Virus record (IMG/VR): IMGVR_UViG_3300043395_001987
Coordinates: 1 to 64,000 of that record
From: a virus
Length of the DNA stretch: 64,000 nucleotides
Direction: 5' to 3' (one strand)
Positions 58,097-64,000 of this stretch are shown here, piece by piece (within the stretch, counting starts at the first letter, position 1; every line of letters starts with the position of its first letter). The notes beneath the pieces are model-generated. The model had not been told where the DNA came from and did not search any database. It saw only the letters and a program-made list of their open reading frames with translations. The translations under genes were made by a program, and so were the position numbers.

Positions 58097-59499
58097 GCGT
58101 GACCGTATTTTACTACTGGTGAAGAGATTGAAGAATTATATTCAGACTCTTCTAATAACTGATTAAGATAACCATCTTTGTAAATTCTAATTGATGTAGC
58201 AGCTTTATCCCCTGCTGAGAATACTGTTTTAATTTCAGAAATAATAAACATACCTGAAATATAAATGTCGGTTAAAACATTATTAAACCCATGCATTTCA
58301 GGAATGTCACAGTATATTATATCTCCTGCTTTTAAATTTATATTTGCTGGTACTGTAGCTGATAAATCAATTTGATTTAAAGCGTGATTATATTTTACAG
58401 TATTACCAAATTTCAATCTATAGCCAGGTTGTGTCTTTCCAATATCATCATTAAAATTATCATAATTATTTACAATATATCTGATTCTATTTGTATATTC
58501 AGATTTTGCATTTTCATTTTTAACATAATCAATATATTTTTGAGTATTCAAAGGATATTTTTCAAGTGTGAAAGGTTTGTCTTTTGTTCCTGTATGTTCA
58601 GTAACTTTACTATTGTAGGCTTTTTGTAACATACTAATTTCAAATAGTTCGTTCTGATAATATCCACTAGCAATTTTTTCAATAGATGAAAATCTTTTAT
58701 TATTAATTAAATTAGTAATAATTCTTAAATCTTGATCCGGATCACCAGTAGGTGAAGCATTATTTAATTCAATATCTGAAATATAGACATATTTTTTCTG
58801 TCTTAAAGATTCTCTTTTCTTTAATGCTTCTTCAATTAATTTTTGAATAGTTATAAAATTAAACTTTTCAGTATCTTCGTAAAAAAGATAAGTAAAATGA
58901 TTATCAGGATCAGCTGATACAGCATGTTTGGCTAACCATTTAATACCCTGAAATGGTCTCAAATTTGGAACTATAAGTGTTCTAACTTTACTTGATGTTT
59001 CTTTAACAAATGGTTTGCCAATATTATATAATGCTTTTGTATCTTCTGCAAGATATTCATCGAATAATTTTTCAGCAGCGTCCTCTACTTTTTCATTATA
59101 ACCATGTGAAACATATTTTCTAACATTTTGAAGATAGTACGGACTGATTAATTCAACAACATACATTAAAGATCTTGCTTTGTCACCTAATACGATATTT
59201 CTTACACCTTTAATAATAAATTTATATTCTTTTACTGTCTTAGCAGGACCTATAGCTGATGCAAGATTTGTGTTATATTCATAAGATATTGTAATTAATT
59301 CTTCACCAGTAAAAGGATAATTGACAAATAATCCTATCTGGTCATTTATAAGCATCTCTGCTTTAATTGATGATTCAAAAATAGATTGGTATACTGACAC
59401 TTCCACAAATTGAGGAAGCAAACTCATTTTATCTGTTTTATTAAATTTTTCAATTGTTATAGCAACAATTTTAATATCAAGTGGATTAAAATTAGCCAT
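58093..59499 (-). CDS. 27: Baseplate hub protein, gp27-like
   Basis: A 468-residue protein. It has the start ANFNPLDIKIVAITIEKFNK, then VEVSVYQSIFESSIKAEMLINDQIGLFVNYPFTGEELITISYE and RSLMYVVELISPYY, a pattern shared by tail hub proteins of T4-like phages. Later come LRPFQGIKWLAKHAV, typical of hub domain 2, and an OB-like C-terminus with AGDIIYCDIPEMHG. The trimer would form the torus that joins the tail tube to gp5. I chose ATG 59499 over GTG 59532, because homologues begin here and the overlap with gp53 is a usual 8 bases. Similarity to T4 gp27 itself is low. Confidence 0.75.
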   Translation of the reverse strand: MANFNPLDIKIVAITIEKFNKTDKMSLLPQFVEVSVYQSIFESSIKAEMLINDQIGLFVNYPFTGEELITISYEYNTNLASAIGPAKTVKEYKFIIKGVRNIVLGDKARSLMYVVELISPYYLQNVRKYVSHGYNEKVEDAAEKLFDEYLAEDTKALYNIGKPFVKETSSKVRTLIVPNLRPFQGIKWLAKHAVSADPDNHFTYLFYEDTEKFNFITIQKLIEEALKKRESLRQKKYVYISDIELNNASPTGDPDQDLRIITNLINNKRFSSIEKIASGYYQNELFEISMLQKAYNSKVTEHTGTKDKPFTLEKYPLNTQKYIDYVKNENAKSEYTNRIRYIVNNYDNFNDDIGKTQPGYRLKFGNTVKYNHALNQIDLSATVPANINLKAGDIIYCDIPEMHGFNNVLTDIYISGMFIISEIKTVFSAGDKAATSIRIYKDGYLNQLLEESEYNSSISSPVVKYGHA

Positions 59500-60052
59500 T
59501 AAATAGATCTTTAATTTGCTGTTTAAAATCACTTATATAATTTGGTCTTAACAATTTTATATCTCTCTTCAATTCATTTAATTCATATTCATATTCCCAG
59601 ATTGATACAGGTTCCCATCCTGGAGGATTACCAAGTTTAGAATATGTTAATGGAGTCATTTTATAATTGTAAGAATTTATTGTTGCTTGATCGTCTGAAT
59701 TTAAACCTTTATAGTAATAGTAAGCAATAGTATCAGATGATAATGTAGAATTTAATCTTGAGGCAGTAGTATTATATTTTGTTTCCATATAATCTTTAAA
59801 TGAATTGTCATCCATCAACCAATCTTTATAAGGATCAACTATTTTATTCGTAAGATAAATGACCCAATCAAGAGTTGGATCATTATATTCTTGATAGGCG
59901 ATAGCATCTGCACGCTCATTACCTTTTATTGTATAAGAATAAAATTTATTATAATCATTTAAATATTGTGTTACGATTTCAGGTTCAACTAATATGTTGA
60001 TACCTTGATTGCTATTATATTGGAGTCTAGGATAATAATCGAATATTGACAT
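59492..60052 (-). CDS. 53: Baseplate wedge subunit gp53
   Basis: A 186-residue protein with the gp53 pattern: SIFDYYPRLQYN, then ERADAIAYQEYNDPTLDWVIYLTNKIVDPYKDW, and a helical C-terminus ending IWEYEYELNELKRDIKLLRP. gp53 clamps wedges together around the hub. Length is close to T4 gp53 (196). It lies between gp48-like and hub genes in typical T4 order, 2 bases after the gp48-like stop. Confidence 0.9.
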   Translation of the reverse strand: MSIFDYYPRLQYNSNQGINILVEPEIVTQYLNDYNKFYSYTIKGNERADAIAYQEYNDPTLDWVIYLTNKIVDPYKDWLMDDNSFKDYMETKYNTTASRLNSTLSSDTIAYYYYKGLNSDDQATINSYNYKMTPLTYSKLGNPPGWEPVSIWEYEYELNELKRDIKLLRPNYISDFKQQIKDLFNG

Positions 60053-60054
60053 TT

Positions 60055-60849
60055 TTACGTATTATCTCTCTTGTAGTGAGAACCTGCGGTTGCCGTTGTT
60101 CCGTCAAAATTATCTCTTGTTTGAATATTGATTTCTTGGAATGACATAGCAATCTCAACTGATATAGGTTGTCCGTCTTTATAAAAAGCAGGAGTACCAG
60201 TACCAGCACCATTAATATCCAATCTAGTAATAAATGAATCGTTTACATTTGGCATTATTGAATAAGGAAGACCTATAAAATCAACTGTTGCAAGATAAGG
60301 ATACTCCAATGCATATCCGCCAGGGATAATTTTTGGATGCATATATGTTTTTACATGGTCAATAATTCTGTTTAACGATCTTGCTTCATCAGAAGATTTA
60401 GGAGCCAGCTTCCACACAAACTGATAAGACTTAGGTCTTACACCTTCGAATATAGTTGTAAGATGTGGGTTGCGAACCTGACCACTTACGGATTGTGCAT
60501 ACTTACCTATAATAGTATCAGATATACCAGGAGCAATTGCTGCAGCTTGTAATGATATGTCTAAAATTTTACTTACTGACATATTGCCTGCTTTTGTTTG
60601 ATTTTCATATTCTTGCAATTGTGTTTTACCCGCCGATAGTAAGTCAGTTGGTGAATTGCCAAATAATTCAAAAGCAGGATTACTCACGTCCATGTTAAAT
60701 GAATCATGTAACCCTAAAGGTAAAGGTAAACGTATTGAAGAAGCCAGGGTTACAGTAGGTTGTGTTCCCGGTTTTCTTTCATATTTTCTTAAAGCCAGTC
60801 TAGTATAGAACTGGGGTTCTTGTAAAGGAAAAGCAAATATTTCAGCCAT
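60055..60849 (-). CDS. 48: Baseplate tail-tube cap/junction protein, gp48-like
   Basis: A 264-residue protein. It opens with FPLQEPQFYTRLALRKYERKPG. The C-terminal half has a tail-tube-like fold: SYQFVWKLAPKSSDEARSLNRIIDHVKTYMHP, then IGLPYSIMPNVNDSFITRLDINGAG and SVEIAMSFQEINIQTRD. T4 gp48 and gp54 start tube polymerisation on the hub and share this fold. Length is shorter than T4 gp48 (364). A GATAAATA late-type box lies 25 bases upstream, opposite the late box for gp4. Confidence 0.68.
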   Translation of the reverse strand: MAEIFAFPLQEPQFYTRLALRKYERKPGTQPTVTLASSIRLPLPLGLHDSFNMDVSNPAFELFGNSPTDLLSAGKTQLQEYENQTKAGNMSVSKILDISLQAAAIAPGISDTIIGKYAQSVSGQVRNPHLTTIFEGVRPKSYQFVWKLAPKSSDEARSLNRIIDHVKTYMHPKIIPGGYALEYPYLATVDFIGLPYSIMPNVNDSFITRLDINGAGTGTPAFYKDGQPISVEIAMSFQEINIQTRDNFDGTTATAGSHYKRDNT

Positions 60850-60858
60850 TTTACTCCC

Positions 60859-60866
60859 TATAAATA
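60859..60866 (+). promoter_or_regulatory. T4-type late promoter box before gp4
   Basis: TATAAATA on the plus strand, exact T4 late consensus, 28 bases upstream of the gp4 ATG at 60894. The gap of 44 bases holds divergent late boxes for the two transcription directions. Confidence 0.7.
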
Positions 60867-60873
60867 TTCTTAT

Positions 60874-60881
60874 TATTTATC
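60874..60881 (-). promoter_or_regulatory. Late-type promoter box (GATAAATA)
   Basis: The minus strand reads GATAAATA, one base off consensus, 25 bases upstream of the gp48-like ATG at 60849. It would head the long minus-strand baseplate unit. Confidence 0.5.
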
Positions 60882-60893
60882 GGTATTTTTGAA

Positions 60894-61337
60894 ATGGCAT
60901 ATAAAGGTAAATTTAAACCTAAGTTCCCTGAAAAATATAGAGGGGATCCTACCAACATTATCTATAGAAGTCTTTGGGAGATGAGGTTCATGAGATATTT
61001 GGACCACCACCCAAGTGTTATGCAATGGGCTTCAGAAGAAGTTATTATTCCTTATATAAGTCCTATTGATAAAAGAGTTCATAGATACTTTCCTGATTTT
61101 TGGGTAAAGATGAAGGCTGCAAATGGTGAAATAAATACTTTATTAATAGAAATTAAACCTTCTAAGCAAACTAAAATACCGATAAGACCTGAAAAATTAA
61201 CTCGCAAATTTATTAACGAAGCCCGTACATATAGTGTCAATATAGCTAAGTGGAAAGCTGCACAAGAATTTTGCGATGATAGAAAATGGCAATTTAAAGT
61301 ACTTACAGAAAAAGAATTAGGATTAGATAAAATTTAA
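60894..61337 (+). CDS. 4: Head completion protein gp4 (nuclease-fold)
   Basis: A 147-residue protein of the gp4/gp50 family. It has YRSLWEMRFMRYLDHHPSVMQWASEEVIIPY, then VHRYFPDFWV and LLIEIKPSKQT, a PD-(D/E)xK-like arrangement related to TnsA endonucleases, with Asp in FPDFW and EIK as the candidate active site. gp4 completes filled heads before tail joining. Length equals T4 gp4 (150). A perfect late box precedes it. It overlaps the next ATG by one base (TAATG). Confidence 0.9.
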   Translation: MAYKGKFKPKFPEKYRGDPTNIIYRSLWEMRFMRYLDHHPSVMQWASEEVIIPYISPIDKRVHRYFPDFWVKMKAANGEINTLLIEIKPSKQTKIPIRPEKLTRKFINEARTYSVNIAKWKAAQEFCDDRKWQFKVLTEKELGLDKI

Positions 61338-61942
61338 TGGGAATTTTTACTAACGTTCTTAAAGATGGTAGAACTTCTAGTTCATCTACTGGCATTTTAA
61401 GACCAGGGACAGTTGATGCTCGTGATTGGTTTAGAGATAAAGCCAGAGAAGTAAGATCAGTACAAGTGGATTCTATAATAAGAAAAAATCCTACTTACAC
61501 AAGAACTACTATTAGACCTGGATTCATGTATCTTTTTAATTATGATCCAAAGATGAAAGATGAACTTCCTTACTATGATAGATTTCCTTTAGTGTTTCCT
61601 TTTGAGGCAACACCTGATGGGTTCTTGGGAATGAATATGCATTACATTCCTCATATCTACAGAGCAAGATTGATGGATAATCTTTATGATCTAACCAATA
61701 ATGAAAGATATGATGAAACAACCAAGCTCAGAGCATCGTATTCTATGCTTAATTCAGCCGCCCGCTATAAATACTTTAAACCTTGTATTAAAAGATATCT
61801 ATACTCTCATGTGAGAAGCAGATTTCTTTTGATACCAGCAAATGAATGGGATATAGCTTTATTTTTACCACTTGAAAGATTTGCTAAATCAACAAAAAGT
61901 AAAGTATATAAAGATTCAAGGAATTATATAAATGGCCTTTAA
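61337..61942 (+). CDS. Conserved myovirus protein, unassigned (possible gp2-like)
   Basis: A 201-residue basic protein between gp4 and a tail-tube-like gene. It contains GFMYLFNYDPKMKDELPYYDRFPLVFPFE, GFLGMNMHYIPHIYRARLMDNLYDL, YKYFKPCIKRYLYSHVRSRFLLIPANEWDIALFLPLERF and a Lys-rich tail. I have seen this pattern in aquatic T4-like phages but cannot tie it firmly to a T4 gene. A DNA end protector (gp2) or other head-neck function is possible from position only. It overlaps both neighbours. Confidence 0.6.
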   Translation: MGIFTNVLKDGRTSSSSTGILRPGTVDARDWFRDKAREVRSVQVDSIIRKNPTYTRTTIRPGFMYLFNYDPKMKDELPYYDRFPLVFPFEATPDGFLGMNMHYIPHIYRARLMDNLYDLTNNERYDETTKLRASYSMLNSAARYKYFKPCIKRYLYSHVRSRFLLIPANEWDIALFLPLERFAKSTKSKVYKDSRNYINGL

Positions 61943-62669
61943 TATTAGAGACATGATGGGGGCAATGAATGCCTCCGGAGGTCTAACTAAAACTTCTAAA
62001 TTTTTTGTTGAGGTTTATCCTCCAAGAAGTTTAGCTGTTAATCCTAATCTTTTCTTTTTGTGCGAGGCTGCAACATTACCAGGGGTATCATGGCAAACTG
62101 ATGAAATAAGAATGTCTGGATATGGTAATCTAGAAAAACGTCCGTATACACCAATTTTTCAAGATGTCAATTTAACTTTTTATAATGATTCAAATAGTAA
62201 AGTGATGACATTCTTTCACAGATGGATGCAGACAATATTTAACTTTAATGCTTCTATCAATCCCAATTCAACAACTGCCGCAGGTCAACCCATTAATACC
62301 CTTAACTATCCTAATGAATATAGAGGTATTGTTGAAATAATTCATTATGATGATGCAGGCGAACAGGTAGTTAAATATACAATGCAAGATGCATATCCAA
62401 TTGCAATTGGTGATATTAATGTTGACTGGAATCAATCAGATCAGCTTGTAAGAATACCTGTAACATTTGCATATACTTATTGGTCTTCAGAAACACTTGA
62501 TCCAGGGTTAGCCTCTTATAAATCACAAGCTATTTTCAATGCTACTCAATCTACTGCCTCAAGAGTAGATATGGAAAACAAAATTATTTGGGAACTTCTC
62601 AACTTTACATCACCAGCCATAGTACAAAATAAAGTAAACATTCTAGCTGGTGTTTTATCATTTTTATAA
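61932..62669 (+). CDS. Tail-tube-like protein (gp54/gp19 type)
   Basis: A 245-residue protein with the tail-tube fold pattern: TSKFFVEVYPPRS, then LFFLCEAATLPGVSWQTDEIRMSGYG, EKRPYTPIFQDVNLTFYNDSN and MTFFHRWMQTIFN. A later strand set reads GDINVDWNQSDQLVRIPVTFAYTYW. This fold is shared by T4 gp19 (tube) and gp54 (tube initiator). Placement beside gp26 and the probable tape measure gene favours gp54-type or a tube subunit. The start ATG overlaps the previous gene by 11 bases. Confidence 0.62.
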   Translation: MAFNIRDMMGAMNASGGLTKTSKFFVEVYPPRSLAVNPNLFFLCEAATLPGVSWQTDEIRMSGYGNLEKRPYTPIFQDVNLTFYNDSNSKVMTFFHRWMQTIFNFNASINPNSTTAAGQPINTLNYPNEYRGIVEIIHYDDAGEQVVKYTMQDAYPIAIGDINVDWNQSDQLVRIPVTFAYTYWSSETLDPGLASYKSQAIFNATQSTASRVDMENKIIWELLNFTSPAIVQNKVNILAGVLSFL

Positions 62670-62686
62670 TATAAGGACTATTTGAA

Positions 62687-63385
62687 ATGGCACTACCTAA
62701 AATTAAACACCCAACATATAATGTTACTATACCTTCCAATAAACAGAAGGTTAACATTAGACCCTTTACTGTTCAAGAAGAAAAACTTCTTCTTATGGCA
62801 AGACAGTCAGAAAATGCTGAAGATTCCATCAATACAATTAAACAAATAATTACCAATTGTGTAATTGAAAGTATTGATGTTGATAAATTAGCTACATTTG
62901 ATATAGAATATTTGTTTGTCAAATTGAGAGCTAAATCAGTAGGTGAAATTGTTGAATTGGAATATAAAGATACTGAAACAAATGAATCAATAAAATTCAA
63001 AGTAAATCTTGATGATGTGGAAATTAAATACAATCCAAACCACACAAATAAATTCATTATAAGTGGTGAGGTTGGAGTATCTATGAGATATCCATCAATA
63101 AGCGAATTAAAACAAATAGAAAATGATATGATTGCAGATAAAACTATTACTGGAATCCTTAGTAAATGTATAGATAAAATTTTTGATAATGATAATGTCT
63201 ATACAGATTACACAGATTCAGAATTAGAAGAATTTATCAACAGTTTACCTGTTGAAGCTATGACGAAAATTAGAGAATTTTTTGAAACAATGCCTTCACT
63301 TGAATATACAACAAAGGTTAAAAATAAAGCTGGTAAAGAAATAGATGTTGAATTGCGAGGAATCAACAATTTTTTTACGTATTGA
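62687..63385 (+). CDS. 26: Baseplate hub assembly protein/tape measure chaperone, gp26-like (zero-frame product)
   Basis: A 232-residue protein of the T4 baseplate gp26 family. It has LPKIKHPTYNVTIPSNKQKVNIRPFTVQEEKLLLMA, with the conserved RPF(T/L)xxEEKLLL, then FDIEYLFVKLRAKSVGE and a GVSMRYPS strand. The C-terminal MTKIREFFETMPSLEYTT...GINNFF is typical. It corresponds in role to tape measure chaperones such as lambda gpG. The zero-frame product ends two codons after a seven-T run. A -1 shift there opens a 60-codon extension, described separately. AGGACT precedes the ATG. Confidence 0.88.
   Translation: MALPKIKHPTYNVTIPSNKQKVNIRPFTVQEEKLLLMARQSENAEDSINTIKQIITNCVIESIDVDKLATFDIEYLFVKLRAKSVGEIVELEYKDTETNESIKFKVNLDDVEIKYNPNHTNKFIISGEVGVSMRYPSISELKQIENDMIADKTITGILSKCIDKIFDNDNVYTDYTDSELEEFINSLPVEAMTKIREFFETMPSLEYTTKVKNKAGKEIDVELRGINNFFTY
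63370..63376 (+). other. Probable programmed -1 ribosomal frameshift site
   Basis: Seven T residues lie in the phase T TTT TTT of the gp26 frame, where both Phe codons can re-pair after a one-base slip. The zero frame stops at 63383-63385. The -1 frame is open from the slip site to 63558. The layout equals the lambda G/GT and related tail chaperone frameshifts found just before tape measure genes. Confidence 0.7.
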
Positions 63386-63558
63386 CCGGATATTCTAATA
63401 TCTCGGTCTATTACAATACGTTGTTTTCTTTAGTACATCACCATAAATATTCATTGACAGAGGTTTATGATATGTATCCTTACGAAAGAGATCTATTTTT
63501 AGAATTGCTAATGATGCATATTAAGGACGTACAAGAAAGAAAGACACGTAATGGCTAA
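63376..63558 (+). CDS. Frameshift extension of gp26 (gpGT-like C-terminal part)
   Basis: In the -1 frame 60 codons follow the slip site: YVLTGYSNISVYYNTLF, then SLVHHHKYSLTEVYDM and PYERDLFLELLMMHI, ending KTRNG. Helix-like, aromatic and charged residues, and the PYERD segment typical of tail chaperone extensions, suggest selection for protein. The fusion with gp26 would be 290 residues and should bind the tape measure protein. It overlaps the next ATG by 8 bases. An internal ATG at 63472 with AGAGG upstream could also give a 28-residue peptide, so independent translation cannot be excluded. Confidence 0.65.
   Translation, partial: YVLTGYSNISVYYNTLFSLVHHHKYSLTEVYDMYPYERDLFLELLMMHIKDVQERKTRNG
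63442..63449 (+). promoter_or_regulatory. Late-type promoter box (CATAAATA) before the tape measure gene
   Basis: CATAAATA on the plus strand, one base off the T4 late consensus, inside the frameshift extension and about 100 bases before the ATG at 63551. It could add transcription of the tape measure gene or be a chance match. Confidence 0.4.
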
Positions 63559-64000
63559 AAAAGAAACAGGCGAAGATATTCTCCGAGCTATTATGGAAAA
63601 AGGTGGTAAGGGTGGTGGTAGAGCTCAGCAAGCAGCTGCAGAGGCTCTTAATGATGCTGCTGAAAGTATTAAAGAAAATACCAGACAACAGGCAAAAATT
63701 GGTGAAACCTTAGGTAACGTTTTTAATAATTTTAAAAATTCATTTTCCAGTGCTGGTGGTGGAGGCAGAGGTACGGGTGACGGAACAGGAGGCCTTGGTG
63801 GCCTTGGGGGCGGCGGAAGAAGAAATAATGTTCCAAATATATTATTAGATATCCTAAATGTAAATAGAAGTATCTTAAAATTTACTCATTCTAATAATGA
63901 TGTTCTTTATGATATTCTTGACGCTATTCGTGGCAATGAAAGAAGTAAAATTGAAGAACGTAGAGAAAGATCCACAAGAACTCAACCTACTGAAGGTACA
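63551..64000 (+). CDS. Probable tape measure/large tail protein, partial (C-terminus beyond window)
   Basis: The first 150 residues are visible. They begin AKKETGEDILRAIMEKGGKGGGRAQ, then a helical segment (AAAEALNDAAESIKENTRQQAKIGETLGNVFNNF). A poly-Gly linker follows, then helices (NVPNILLDILNVNRSILKF; NNDVLYDILDAIRGNERSKIEERRERS). The helical, low-Cys character and position directly after the gp26 frameshift unit fit a tape measure protein, but T4 gp29 similarity is not evident in this short part. Other large tail or ejected proteins remain possible. Purine-rich GAAAGAAAG precedes the ATG. Confidence 0.6.
   Translation, partial: MAKKETGEDILRAIMEKGGKGGGRAQQAAAEALNDAAESIKENTRQQAKIGETLGNVFNNFKNSFSSAGGGGRGTGDGTGGLGGLGGGGRRNNVPNILLDILNVNRSILKFTHSNNDVLYDILDAIRGNERSKIEERRERSTRTQPTEGT

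Noticed and set aside
63472-63558. Independent 28-residue gene after gp26
   Set aside because: The same frame is open back to the T-run slip site and the encoded residues look like a chaperone extension, so I treat it as part of a frameshift product; independent initiation is kept only as an alternative.

Overview
The window is a contiguous, AT-rich, densely packed piece of a T4-like myovirus genome (Caudoviricetes). The identification rests on a run of T4-type baseplate and tail genes at the right end: gp26, gp4, gp48-like, gp53, a gp27-like hub, gp5-like, gp25, gp6, gp7/gp8-like and a DUF4815 family protein. T4-type late promoter boxes (TATAAATA or one-base variants) precede several of them. 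The host cannot be read from the sequence. Lipopolysaccharide-type heptose and glycosyltransferase genes suggest a Gram-negative host, and general resemblance to aquatic T4-like phages is an inference. No tRNA, CRISPR array, insertion sequence or integrase was seen. No stretch longer than about 120 bases lacks a gene.

Layout. Positions 1-6156 (minus strand) hold adhesion and lysis genes: glycine-rich tip proteins, a PAAR spike tip, a PA14-type adhesin, a GH19 endolysin, a collar-type fibre and a collagen-like fibre. Positions 6272-8840 (plus) form a four-gene sugar-nucleotide operon: hldE-like, cupin, HAD phosphatase, hldD-like. Positions 8842-11346 (minus) hold a GT25 glycosyltransferase and a GT9-like/methyltransferase fusion. 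Positions 11409-36679 (minus) are a very large adhesin cluster: a giant RCC1-repeat protein, a tail-fibre chaperone, LamG proteins, glycine-rich tips and collagen-like fibres, the largest with a C1q-like head. Positions 36755-39529 (plus) encode one polypeptide with three glycosyltransferase domains. Positions 39526-60849 (minus) run from small fibre and S74 chaperone-fibre genes through the baseplate wedge (DUF4815, gp8, gp7-like, gp6, gp25) to the hub and spike genes and gp53/gp48. Positions 60894-64000 (plus) hold gp4, an unassigned conserved protein, a tail-tube-like protein, gp26 with a probable programmed -1 frameshift extension, and the start of a probable tape measure gene.

How the parts may work together. 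The three sugar units each have a sigma70-like promoter with 17-bp spacing (two TTGC[A/C]T-TATAAT, one TTGATT-TATATT), whereas many fibre and baseplate genes have T4-late boxes. The hldE/hldD pair should make ADP-L-glycero-D-manno-heptose if a host GmhA supplies the first step. The adjacent GT9-like protein belongs to the fold class of heptosyltransferases. The acceptor could be the Ser/Thr/Tyr-rich collagen-like fibres (virion glycosylation) or host lipopolysaccharide (surface remodelling, superinfection exclusion). This phage-encoded heptose and glycan module inside the fibre cluster is the best candidate here for an undescribed system. Other notable points are a spike/hub with three separate cell-wall-hydrolase folds, an apparent three-way fission of a large baseplate protein, and heavy domain shuffling among the fibre genes.
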